Shown here: positions 36,825 through 44,880 of the stretch, piece after piece
Numbering within the stretch: position 1 is the first letter of the stretch
Layout of the letters: every line of letters begins with the position of its first letter
NCBI RefSeq assembly: GCF_021533835.1
Contig: NZ_JAKFYQ010000001.1
Span: forward strand, 1,336,079-1,400,078
Direction: 5' to 3'
DNA: 64,000 nt
DNA from: Synechococcus sp. Nb3U1
GTDB lineage: Bacteria; Cyanobacteriota; Cyanobacteriia; Thermostichales; Thermostichaceae
The notes under the pieces: model-generated
The model's input: only the letters and a program-made list of their open reading frames with translations
What the model was told of the DNA's origin: nothing
The model's database searches: none
Made by a program: the position numbers and the translations under genes

Positions 36825-38230
36825 ATGGCACAGATTTTTGGCTTGGTCATTTCGCGGCAGCTGAGTGGGCGTTTTTTCAAGCTCTCGGCTTACAACATTC
36901 TTTCTAATTTAATGGCGCCGCTGGCGGGGCTGTTGGATGTGGCTTTTTTGGGGCATTTGCCGGAAATCCGTTATTTGGCGGGGGTGGCGCTGGCAACGGT
37001 GATCTTCAACTTTATCTATTGGTCGTTTGGTTTTTTGCGCATGTCTACAACAGGCTTGGTGGCTCAGGCTGCCGGACGAGGCGATGGGGAGGAGGTCTGG
37101 CGGGTGGGTCTACGGGCGATGGGGTTGGGGATAGGGATTGGATTACTCCTTTTGCTGTTGCATCCGCTTTTACGGGAGGTGGGGTTTGCCCTTTTGAGCG
37201 GTACGGATGAGGTTAAGGCTGCAGGGCGAGATTACTTCAATGCTCGGATTTGGGGGGCTCCTGCCTATTTGCTCGGTTTAGGAATCCTGGGTTGGTTCCT
37301 GGGCAAAGAGGCAGGGGCGGGCGGTGTTGATCCTTTCATTGGTGGGAAATCTGGGCAATGTGGTGCTGAATTATGTTGGGGTGGTGGTGTTGGGTTGGGG
37401 GAGCTGGGGGGCTGGGCTGGCGACGGCGGGTAGCGAGTGTTTGATGGTGTTGACGGGGCTGGGATACTGGGTAGGGCAAGAGGGGCTATCTGGGAAGCGT
37501 CTATGGAGGTTGTGGGGATCCCTGTGGGAGGCTAAGGCTGTAGGGGCGGTCTTTAGTTTGAATGGGGATATTACCGTACGGACTTTTGCATTGGTGCTCA
37601 GTTTTGCCCTGTTTACCCATTTCAGTTCTGGTATGGGGGTGGAGATCCTGGCGGCGAACACGCTGCTGCTACAGGTGCTGACGTTGACGGCCTATTTTGT
37701 GGATGGGTTTGCTTTTGCGACAGAGAGTTTGGCGGGTTTTTATCATGGGCGCAAACAAAGGGAAGCTGGGGAGGCGGCGGCGCAGCAGCAGTTGTGGGGG
37801 GGTGCTGGGGTTAGCGAGTGGGCTGAGTTTGCTGTCGGGTTTGGTCATTGCTCTGGTATTCACGGGGTTTTCGGGGAGCTTGTTTGGCCTAATCACCAGC
37901 CAAGGGGCGGTTTTGGCGCAGATTGAGCCGTTTGTGATTTGGTTGATTCCGGTGCTGGTGCTGGGATCTTTGGCGTTTGTTTTGGATGGGTATTTTCTTG
38001 GCCTGACGGAAGGGGCGACGTTGCGCTGGGCGAGTCTATTTTCCACGACGGTGGGGTTTTTGCCGGTTGGTGTATGGGCTTGGACAAGGCGGGATCCGCA
38101 GCTACTCTGGTTGGCAATGGCTTTGTTTATGGCGGCTCGGGTGATCAGTTTGGGATCCCAGGTGCCGCGGACTTTATCGTTAACGAGTGCGAAGATGGGT
38201 GATGATGCCTCCTCTGCGAACCTTGAGTGA
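36825..38230 (+). pseudogene. MATE family efflux transporter, split by two single-base G insertions
   Basis: Three overlapping frames together encode one complete MATE exporter of about 467 residues: MAQIFGLVISRQLSGRFFKL in frame one, VLILSLVGNLGNVVLNYVGV in frame two, and GVLGLASGLSLLSGLVIALV in frame three. Removing one G from the GGGG run at 37314-37317 and one from the seven-G run at 37796-37802 joins them without any other change. So either the gene is a recent pseudogene, the G tracts switch, or the assembly has homopolymer errors. MATE proteins export drugs or metabolites using ion gradients. The 3' end overlaps the ABC permease start by 29 bases. Confidence 0.85.
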
Positions 38231-39077
38231 CCGTTGGCTGCCAATTCTCTGCGTAGGGATCCTGTTGCTGCTGGTTTGGGATCCCTTGTCTGTTTGGGTG
38301 AATAGCCCGGCAGCAGAACGCCTGTTGGAGCGGGGGACGGCGGATTGTCGGACGGTATTGGAATGTGCGCGCCAGTTGCGCAACCCGATTTTGCCTTCTT
38401 TGGGGCAGTTGAGTCGGGGGTTGGCGAATATGGCGTTGCCGCTCACTTCTACTAGCACGGTCGGGTACAATGCCCTGATCACAGCAGCAGAAACGTTGGT
38501 GGGTTTGGGGCTGGCTTTGCTGGTGGGATTTGCAACGGCGGTGGCGCTGGTGTTTTCGCGGGCCTTTGAGCGGATGATGCTGCCCTGGATTGTGGCTTCC
38601 CAGAATGTACCGATTGTGGCTTTGGCGCCGGTATTGGCGGTGCTGTTGGGGCAATACGGGGTACAGGGATTGTTGCCTAAGGCGATTGTGGCGGCCTATA
38701 TTGCTTTTTTTCCGTTGTCGATTGGTATAGCTAAGGGGTTGAGCAGTGTACTGCCTTTGCAGTTGGATTTGATGCGCACTTATCATGCCCACCCGCTGCA
38801 GGTGTTTTGCTGGGTGAGGATCCCGGCGGCTTTGCCGATGCTGTTTACGAGCCTAAAAATTTCGGCGGCGATGGCCTTGGTGGGGGCGATTGTGGCGGAA
38901 ATTTCGATCGTCAGCTTCTCTGGGTTGGGGCCGATGTTGCTGAGCCGTTCCTACTACAGCGACATGGTTGGGTTGTGGGTGATCATGGGGGTGGCGGCGG
39001 CCCTGGGGATCCTTTTGGTGCAGGGGATCGGACTGCTGGAGAAGACCTTGATGAGGTGGCAGCAACCCACTTCGTAA
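38202..39077 (+). CDS. ABC transporter permease, nitrate/sulfonate/taurine type
   Basis: The 291-residue protein has an N-terminal helix, a periplasmic segment and five further helices with the binding-protein-dependent permease loop: FCWVRIPAALPMLFTSLKIS, then AAMALVGAIVAEI, and earlier LVGLGLALLVGFATAVAL. This is the NrtB/SsuC/TauC group pattern. The start is one of two adjacent ATGs (38202/38205) inside the 3' end of the broken MATE gene. An unusual ATPase gene follows after eight bases. No solute-binding protein gene is present. Confidence 0.85.
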   Translation: MMPPLRTLSDRWLPILCVGILLLLVWDPLSVWVNSPAAERLLERGTADCRTVLECARQLRNPILPSLGQLSRGLANMALPLTSTSTVGYNALITAAETLVGLGLALLVGFATAVALVFSRAFERMMLPWIVASQNVPIVALAPVLAVLLGQYGVQGLLPKAIVAAYIAFFPLSIGIAKGLSSVLPLQLDLMRTYHAHPLQVFCWVRIPAALPMLFTSLKISAAMALVGAIVAEISIVSFSGLGPMLLSRSYYSDMVGLWVIMGVAAALGILLVQGIGLLEKTLMRWQQPTS

Positions 39078-39085
39078 CTGGAAGA

Positions 39086-39862
39086 ATGTCTGATTGGCCA
39101 CTGTTTGAGCTGGAGCAGTTTGGGATCCAAGTTCGGGGGCGAACGCTTTTGCACGGGGTTTCCTGTCGGATCCCGGAGCGGCAGATCACGGCCATTTTGG
39201 GGCCGGAAAGAAGTGGGAAAACCCTACTCTTACATGGCCTGAATGGATTCATGGCGTTGCTGGCAACCCAGCCCGACTGCTCTATCCAAACGATGGGAAC
39301 CCTGTGCTACCGAGGTTATCCCCTGGCTTGTGGTTTTGGAGTCAGGAGTGGAGCGATTGCTTTGGTGGTGCCTCGGGTGTTCCCGGGGTCGATTTTCGCC
39401 AATGTTGCCTATGGGGTGAGGGCACAAGGGCAGCGGACGGAGCGCTTGTATTTGGAGGAGTGGGTGGCAAAATGTCTGACTTGGGTGGGGTTGGATGATC
39501 TGGTCGCCCGCTGGCAAGACTCGGCGGACTTGCTTTCTCCCGGAGAACAACAACAGTTGGCCTTAGCTCGAGGGCTGGCGATCAGGCCGGAGGTGCTGCT
39601 GCTGGATGAGCCGTGGACGGGGTTGGATGCGGTCACCCAGGAACATCTAAGTCAACTGCTGCGAAGTTTGCGCCAGCGTTGCGCCTTGGTGGTGACCAGT
39701 CGTCGCTATCAGGCTGCGGTGAGGATCGCGGATTGGCTGCTGCTGCTGGAGCGAGAAGAGGAGGGTGGGCGGTTTGTTGCGGCGGGATCCCCTCAGGAGT
39801 TGCTGATGACCCCACCCAGTCGAGTGGTGCAGGACTACCTATCCCGCTACATGAGAACTTGA
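39086..39862 (+). CDS. PstB-like ABC ATPase lacking Q-loop and H-loop residues
   Basis: The 258-residue ATP-binding protein has Walker A AILGPERSGKTLLLHGLNGF near residue 40, signature LSPGEQQQLALAR near 151, and Walker B EVLLLDEPWTGLD. SIFANVAYGVR is a PstB-like block. Two normally fixed residues are missing: the Q-loop segment reads LVVPRVFPGS without Gln, and the switch histidine region reads VTSRRYQAAVRIAD with Ser in place of His. It lies eight bases after the permease gene, so the two likely work together, although their nearest families differ. Catalysis may be weak or depend on another ATPase such as the one at 22140-22958. Confidence 0.82.
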   Translation: MSDWPLFELEQFGIQVRGRTLLHGVSCRIPERQITAILGPERSGKTLLLHGLNGFMALLATQPDCSIQTMGTLCYRGYPLACGFGVRSGAIALVVPRVFPGSIFANVAYGVRAQGQRTERLYLEEWVAKCLTWVGLDDLVARWQDSADLLSPGEQQQLALARGLAIRPEVLLLDEPWTGLDAVTQEHLSQLLRSLRQRCALVVTSRRYQAAVRIADWLLLLEREEEGGRFVAAGSPQELLMTPPSRVVQDYLSRYMRT

Positions 39863-39898
39863 GGGACGGGATCCCTGCAAGCCAATCTTAAGGGATTG

Positions 39899-39931
39899 AT
39901 ACTCCAGATAATTAATACTTATCTGGAGTAT
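39899..39931. promoter_or_regulatory. 13-base perfect inverted repeat overlapping a -10-like TATAAA
   Basis: The left arm ATACTCCAGATAA (39899-39911) and right arm TTATCTGGAGTAT (39919-39931) are exact complements around a seven-base spacer. The right arm runs into TATAAA (39929-39934), a plausible -10 box, 130 bases upstream of the Rubisco activase ATG. An operator for rca is one reading. A hairpin ending the ABC operon is the other, but no T-run follows. Confidence 0.6.
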
Positions 39932-40065
39932 AAAAGTCTTTTCCTCCGGGAATCCCCCTTCCCAGTCCGAAATTCTCCCCAAAACCGCCCTCACCCCCAG
40001 GGATCCACCTCTCCGGTAACAGACAATGAACAGGGAACCCCCTATACCCACTGCGCCAAGATCAG

Positions 40066-41295
40066 ATGAGCTACTACATCGCCCCCGCCTTTCTCAAAAC
40101 GGTCGCCCTCCACTTAGTCAAAAACCATCTCGACCTCCGCCATGTGCGAGTTCCCCTCATCCTTGGAATCCATGGCCGCAAAGGGGAGGGCAAAACCTTT
40201 CAATGTGACTTGATCTTTGAGCGCATGAAGGTTCATGCCATCCATATTTCTGGCGGAGAACTGGAAAGCCCTGATGCCGGGGATCCCGCCCGTATGATCC
40301 GCTTGCGCTACCGAGAAGCAGGTGAGCATATCCGCAAATTTGGCCAATTGGCCACCCTGATGATCAACGACTTGGATGCCGGTGCAGGCCGCCTGAACGC
40401 CATGACCCAGTACACCGTCAATACGCAACTGGTCAGCGCCACCCTGATGAACATCGCCGACAACCCCACCAACGTGCAGCTCCCCGGCAGCTACGATGCC
40501 AAACCCCTCCCCAGAGTGCCGATCATCGTCACAGGCAACGACTTTTCCACCCTCTATGCCCCCCTCATCCGCGATGGTCGCATGAGCAAGTTTTATTGGG
40601 ATCCCAGCCGAGAGGATCGCATCAACATCGTGCAGGGTATCTTTCAATCCGATGGGTTATCTTCCGGTCAAATTGAGCGCTTGGTGGATACCTTTCCTGA
40701 ACAAGCCATCGACTTTTTCGGGGCCTTACGCTCACAAATTTATGATGAACAAGTGTGGCACTTTATCCAACAGGTGGGCCTAGAAGGAATTTCCTTCCGT
40801 CTGCTCAAAAGCAAAGAAGGAGCTCCCAGCTTCCCGCCACCCCAATTTTCCCTAGAACAGTTGATTCAATTTGGCCAACAGCTCAAAACCCAACAACAAC
40901 AGGTGGAAAACCGCCGTCTCTCCGAAGAGTATCTCGGCCTCAAGCGACCCTCTGCTCAAGAGCATTCTCTACCGCCGAGTTCCCTCAAGACTCAACCCTC
41001 CCCCTTCAATCCTTCTTCTGTCAAACAGAACCTTGAATTGCCCCCAGAAGTGGAAAGCCAAATTCGACAGATATTGGCACAAGGCTACGAAATCCAGGTG
41101 GAACACGTGGACAAACGGCGCTACCGAGTCAATTCCTGGCAAAGCTGCGGAGCAGCACATCTGAAAGAATGGCCCCAAACCCGCGAAGTCGTTGAGCAGT
41201 GCCTGAGCCATTTTCCAGGAGAATATATACGGCTAGTAGGCGTGGATCCCGCCAAGAAGCAGCGCATGGTCGAAACCATCATTCAGCGTCCCTAA
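40066..41295 (+). CDS. rca: Rubisco activase with C-terminal Rubisco small-subunit-like domain
   Basis: The 409-residue protein has an AAA+ domain (residues about 1-290) with Walker A GIHGRKGEGKTFQCDLIF, Walker B LMINDLDAGAGR, sensor IIVTGNDFSTLYAPL and the arginine-finger region DGRMSKFYWDPSREDR. A proline/serine-rich linker follows. The last 85 residues match the SSUL repeat of CcmM: LPPEVESQIRQILAQGYEI, EHVDKRRYRVNSWQSCGA and GEYIRLVGVDPAKKQRM. Cyanobacterial activases of this design remodel inhibited Rubisco and use SSUL to join carboxysomes. Only one cysteine is visible in the SSUL domain. Confidence 0.95.
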   Translation: MSYYIAPAFLKTVALHLVKNHLDLRHVRVPLILGIHGRKGEGKTFQCDLIFERMKVHAIHISGGELESPDAGDPARMIRLRYREAGEHIRKFGQLATLMINDLDAGAGRLNAMTQYTVNTQLVSATLMNIADNPTNVQLPGSYDAKPLPRVPIIVTGNDFSTLYAPLIRDGRMSKFYWDPSREDRINIVQGIFQSDGLSSGQIERLVDTFPEQAIDFFGALRSQIYDEQVWHFIQQVGLEGISFRLLKSKEGAPSFPPPQFSLEQLIQFGQQLKTQQQQVENRRLSEEYLGLKRPSAQEHSLPPSSLKTQPSPFNPSSVKQNLELPPEVESQIRQILAQGYEIQVEHVDKRRYRVNSWQSCGAAHLKEWPQTREVVEQCLSHFPGEYIRLVGVDPAKKQRMVETIIQRP

Positions 41296-41327
41296 CGGGG
41301 GATCCTCACCCTACTTCACCACTCCTT

Positions 41328-41353
41328 CAGAGTATTCAATCAGAGTATTCAAC
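41328..41353. repeat. 13-base tandem repeat with one mismatch
   Basis: CAGAGTATTCAAT is followed immediately by CAGAGTATTCAAC in the gap between rca and the small convergent gene. It is probably a slippage duplication; no function is evident. Confidence 0.45.
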
Positions 41354-41360
41354 CAGATGC

Positions 41361-41573
41361 TTATTCCAGAACAAGCCAATGGGATCCTCTCGAGATCTGA
41401 ATTTGTTTTTGGCCTGCTTTATGAAATTTAACAGTAACCACATCAAAGGCAAAAGCAGAGTCGACCTTAACCACCAAACCCGACCCAAAAGTGGCATGTT
41501 TCACCCGTGCCCCTCGATAAAGATTGCCAAATAGTTCTTTAGGCGCATTTGAAGGATCCGCCGTAGTGGTCAT
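41361..41573 (-). CDS. Free-standing UvrD/PcrA C-terminal (DUF3553-like) domain protein
   Basis: The 70-residue soluble protein consists almost wholly of the pattern RGARVKHATFGSGLVVKVD and VVTVKFHKAGQKQIQIS. It matches the Tudor/SH3-like module at the C-terminus of UvrD and PcrA helicases, which contacts RNA polymerase. No helicase gene adjoins it. It converges on rca, with 65 bases between stops. A role in binding RNA polymerase or DNA is inferred from the module only. Confidence 0.65.
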   Translation of the reverse strand: MTTTADPSNAPKELFGNLYRGARVKHATFGSGLVVKVDSAFAFDVVTVKFHKAGQKQIQISRGSHWLVLE

Positions 41574-41799
41574 ACTGGTTCTCCTGAATTAAATCTAAAC
41601 TTATGATTGAGCTGATTCTAGCAAGTTGCCTCAATAATCTTGAGCCATTCTTCCCGTAATAGGACTTCGACAGAGAAAGGAAAAACTGTCAATCCATAAA
41701 ACCACTTGCAATTCACAGGACTCCCCTGCATTGTAGCGCTGAGACAAGATGGCACAATGAGAGAATCCCTCGTTTGTCTTAAGGATTGAGCCGCTGCGC

Positions 41800-42372
41800 A
41801 TGCTATTGCTCCGCATTTTCCTGGTTTTTCTGCTGGTGGTCGGCATGAGTTTGTCCACAGCCCCCGCCAATGCCCTGCTCAATGATGACCATTACGACGG
41901 CAACATTTTTGCCCTCTACGGCTCCAACGGCGGCATGATCCCCCCCCGCGTCTCCCTTAAGCAAGCCAAAGAGCAAGGGATCCCAGCCCTCCTCATCTAC
42001 TACATCGACGACAGCAGCGACTGCAAAAAATACGCCGCTACCATCGCCAACCTGCAAGTCCGCTATGGCTTGGGTGTCTACTTCATTCCCTACTCCGTCG
42101 ATTCCCTCTCGCCAGAGGATGAGCGGGGCCAATACTACACCGGCCAAGTCCCCCAAACCCTCCTTTTCGACCCGGAAGGGAACATCGCCTATCAATCTGT
42201 CGGCAACCGCCCCATCACCGAAGTGGAAAATGCCATTCGCGCCCTCTTTAAGTTGGATCCCGTCCCCCCAGGGGTGATCAAAGCCAAACCCTTTAACGAA
42301 ATCCAAACCGGATTTGCCGGCTCCCGTTCTCCTGCAGCCCCAGCGTCCACCTCCACAGAGGCCCAACCGTGA
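41800..42372 (+). CDS. Exported thioredoxin-like thylakoid/periplasmic protein
   Basis: The 190-residue protein begins with a signal peptide MLLLRIFLVFLLVVGMSLST ending APANA. The mature part looks like a thioredoxin fold: LLIYYIDDSSDCKKYAATIA, then YGLGVYFIPY, GQVPQTLLFDPEGNIAYQSV with the cis-Pro loop VPQ. The usual CXXC is reduced to SSDC, so classic disulfide exchange is unlikely. Similar cyanobacterial proteins have been linked to photosystem I accumulation, but I cannot confirm orthology. The next gene starts with GTGA overlapping its stop. Confidence 0.65.
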   Translation: MLLLRIFLVFLLVVGMSLSTAPANALLNDDHYDGNIFALYGSNGGMIPPRVSLKQAKEQGIPALLIYYIDDSSDCKKYAATIANLQVRYGLGVYFIPYSVDSLSPEDERGQYYTGQVPQTLLFDPEGNIAYQSVGNRPITEVENAIRALFKLDPVPPGVIKAKPFNEIQTGFAGSRSPAAPASTSTEAQP

Positions 42373-42659
42373 CAGCCCTTCCCAATCCAGATCCTTCCGA
42401 TTCCCTCAATCATCTACAAGAAAAACTTCACACTCTACAAAACCGCCTCGCCGACCTGAGAGAACTGGAGCGCATCGCCCAACTCCCGCCCGAGCAATGG
42501 GCCGAAATTCAAGCGGAAGCCAGCCAACTGGAACAGCACATTCAAGCTTACCTACTAGAAGTGTTCAACCCCATCCCTGCTACCTTCTGGCAAGTAGTCC
42601 GCTTCGGCGGCCTTGGCCTTCTGATCGGCATTGCTCTCCAGCGCTGGGTGCTTAGTTAA
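42369..42659 (+). CDS. Small protein with coiled coil and C-terminal membrane helix
   Basis: The 96-residue protein has a helical region (LNHLQEKLHTLQNRLADLRE, then QAEASQLEQHIQAYLLEV) leading to a C-terminal membrane helix FGGLGLLIGIALQRWVL. The start GTG overlaps the stop of the thioredoxin-like gene (GTGA), so the two are translationally coupled. No family is recognised. It could be a tail-anchored partner of the upstream lumenal protein, though on the other side of the membrane. Confidence 0.6.
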   Translation: MTALPNPDPSDSLNHLQEKLHTLQNRLADLRELERIAQLPPEQWAEIQAEASQLEQHIQAYLLEVFNPIPATFWQVVRFGGLGLLIGIALQRWVLS

Positions 42660-42723
42660 CCTGTCCCGTTCCCCGATACACCCTTTAAGATGAGAAGGCC
42701 CTCGGATCCCAGTCTTTTCCCCT

Positions 42724-43587
42724 ATGCGACGACCCAGCCAGCTAACCCTCAACTTTGATACCTCTCGCTTCTTACCTCTGATTGGTTTGCTTTTGGTGGC
42801 ACTGATCTTTCTACCCCGGTGTTTGCTAGTGGTGCAGCCCGGTTATGAAGCCGTCATATTTAACCGCTTCACAGGAGTGGAAATGTCTCCCCGCCGGGAA
42901 GGGATCCATCTGCTGATTCCAGTGATGCAGTTCCCCACCCTTTACGATGTGCGCACCCAAACCTACAACATGACCAGCCAAAGTGAAGAACATAGTGTCA
43001 AAGCGGATGATTCTTTGACAGCCCTCACTGCCGATGGTCAACGAGTCGATCTAGACGTATCTGTTCGCTATCGCCTGGATCCAGCGCGAGTTCCCGAAAT
43101 TCATCAGAATGTGGGCCCCGGTTACCTGAACAAAATTATTCGCCCTGCCTCCCAAGCGGTGGTACGCAACGTCATCGCCCGTTATTCCGCCATTGGCGTT
43201 TACTCCGAACAACGGGCTGAAATCCAGGAACAAATTGCCGCCGAGCTATCCAGCTTAATGCAGGCAGAAGGATTGGTCTTGCAAAGCTTGCTCCTACGCA
43301 ATGTGGAATTTTCCAAGGAATTTCAGTCTGCCATCGAAGCCAAACAAATCGCTGAACAAGAAAAACAAAGAGAAGTTTTCCGAGTAGAGCAAGCCGAGCT
43401 GATTAAACAACGGATGATCGTCAAAGCCAGCGGCGAAGCCCAAGCCATTACCCTGAAAGGCGAAGCGCTCCGCAACAATCCAAACGTCATTCAGCTAGAG
43501 TATGTCCGTAATCTGCCCGACGACATCAAAACCATCGTCAGCGAGCAAAATACTATTCTAAACTTTGGGGATTTTCTGAATAAATAG
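42724..43587 (+). CDS. Prohibitin-like SPFH/band 7 membrane protein
   Basis: The 287-residue protein has one N-terminal membrane helix (FLPLIGLLLVALIFLPRCLL) and then an SPFH domain: VVQPGYEAVIFNRFTGVE, REGIHLLIPVMQFPTLYDV, ADGQRVDLDVSVRYRL. A long charged helix follows (FQSAIEAKQIAEQEKQREVF, GEAQAITLKGEALRNNPN). This is the prohibitin layout; cyanobacterial prohibitins form ring complexes linked to membrane protein quality control. It follows the small membrane protein by 64 bases on the same strand. Confidence 0.9.
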   Translation: MRRPSQLTLNFDTSRFLPLIGLLLVALIFLPRCLLVVQPGYEAVIFNRFTGVEMSPRREGIHLLIPVMQFPTLYDVRTQTYNMTSQSEEHSVKADDSLTALTADGQRVDLDVSVRYRLDPARVPEIHQNVGPGYLNKIIRPASQAVVRNVIARYSAIGVYSEQRAEIQEQIAAELSSLMQAEGLVLQSLLLRNVEFSKEFQSAIEAKQIAEQEKQREVFRVEQAELIKQRMIVKASGEAQAITLKGEALRNNPNVIQLEYVRNLPDDIKTIVSEQNTILNFGDFLNK

Positions 43588-43626
43588 CCTGGGCTCCCAG
43601 TCGTAGCTCTCGCACCTTATGCCACT

Positions 43627-44127
43627 CTAAACAGATTCCTTCGGTGTCTCTACGTTTGTATCAGACGAATCAGATTTAGCGATACTGAATCGATTTTGCC
43701 GAATGGCTTGCATAACGGCCACTGTAAACAAATGCGAAAGTAACCCAACCGGCCCCGCAAACAAGCACAAAAGGAGCGAATGACTTGTCCAAACTTGCTT
43801 ATCCCGTCCTTCCAGATAGATCCAACGACCCACAAACAAATCCATCACAATGTAGTGAACCCAGCCAGCAGCCATCACCTGCGGTCGGCCGAACAGTTGA
43901 GTTAAATCCGACAGAGAAAGCTGCGGATCCGAAAAGCCCTCCAAACTCGCCCCATCAAACCCTGTCACCAGTAGGTATAAGTACACTGCCGCCAACACCG
44001 CAATCGGCAACAATGGCTCCATCACCTTACGGGTTACCTTCCAACCCGGCAGCAGGATCATCAAAGCCCAAAACGGCAACGCAAACCAGTTGGCTCCGTT
44101 AAAGATCATCTCCAGCATGTTCGGCAA
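43627..44127 (-). CDS. ABA4-like membrane protein
   Basis: The 166-residue protein has four hydrophobic segments. The conserved block VHYIVMDLFVGRWIYLEG and the following SLLLCLFAGPVGLLSHL are those of the ABA4-like family (plant ABA4 is needed for neoxanthin formation). In cyanobacteria the substrate is unknown. The first ATG at 44127 or the Met at residue 4 (44118) could start it. It is convergent with the SPFH gene. Confidence 0.8.
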   Translation of the reverse strand: MPNMLEMIFNGANWFALPFWALMILLPGWKVTRKVMEPLLPIAVLAAVYLYLLVTGFDGASLEGFSDPQLSLSDLTQLFGRPQVMAAGWVHYIVMDLFVGRWIYLEGRDKQVWTSHSLLLCLFAGPVGLLSHLFTVAVMQAIRQNRFSIAKSDSSDTNVETPKESV

Positions 44128-44222
44128 CCCACAACCCTACCTGTTCATTATCGGCCCCCTCACCTGTTCAGATCCCACACCTGCACCGGATAATCAATAA
44201 AACGCCTCTCCCAGAATTCGTA

Positions 44223-44765
44223 ATGCAACCTCTTCACCTTCCCGCACAAGATCCCGTCAATGTGCCAGATGTGAGCGGCTCAGGATACCCAGAACCCTTT
44301 CGCTCCCGTATGGGGGATCGCCTCAAGAAGCGGCTAGGAGAAGCCTGCGGCCTCACTCAATTTGGGGTCAACCTAGTTACCCTAGGGCCAGGCGGTCAAT
44401 CGGCTTTACGCCATTGGCACACCCTTGAGGACGAGTTTGTCTATATTCTCTCTGGTGAGGTAACGCTTATTAGCAATGGGGGTCCACAAATCTTGAAAGC
44501 GGGCATGTGTGCTGGTTACCCTGCCGGGAAACGAGATGCCCATCACTTCATCAACCATTCCGATCAACCCGCTCAATATCTGGAAATAGGTAGCCGCATC
44601 CCTGGGGATACTGCTTTCTACCCCGATGACGATTTACTGTGGATAGAAACAGAAGCGGGCACAGTCGGAGCCCACAAAAATGGCGAGTTTTACCCCGATG
44701 AGTGCAATCGGATCCCTGAGAATTCACATGAGAATTCAATTCACAAAGGACAAATACTTGATTAA
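44223..44765 (+). CDS. Cupin domain protein
   Basis: In this 180-residue protein a single cupin barrel contains metal-binding motif one, LRHWHTLEDEFVYILSGEVT, and motif two around AGYPAGKRDAHHFINHSD. The two His and Glu of motif one, and the His of motif two, are present, so metal binding is likely. The C-terminal 45 residues are hydrophilic. The metal, and whether it is an enzyme or a sensor, cannot be read. It is divergent from the ABA4-like gene by about 95 bases. Confidence 0.85.
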   Translation: MQPLHLPAQDPVNVPDVSGSGYPEPFRSRMGDRLKKRLGEACGLTQFGVNLVTLGPGGQSALRHWHTLEDEFVYILSGEVTLISNGGPQILKAGMCAGYPAGKRDAHHFINHSDQPAQYLEIGSRIPGDTAFYPDDDLLWIETEAGTVGAHKNGEFYPDECNRIPENSHENSIHKGQILD

Positions 44766-44880
44766 GCCTGTCAAGCCCACCAAGGTGATAGTGGCTCCTC
44801 TGCTACCATTCCTTTAATAGCAAAAGGGATTCCTCGAACCCGTACTGGGTATGCTGGATCTGCCACTTCCAACCCTAATC

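Noticed and set aside
36792-37926. Two or three separate membrane protein genes
   Set aside because: They are consecutive parts of one MATE transporter, rejoined by removing one G from each of two G runs.
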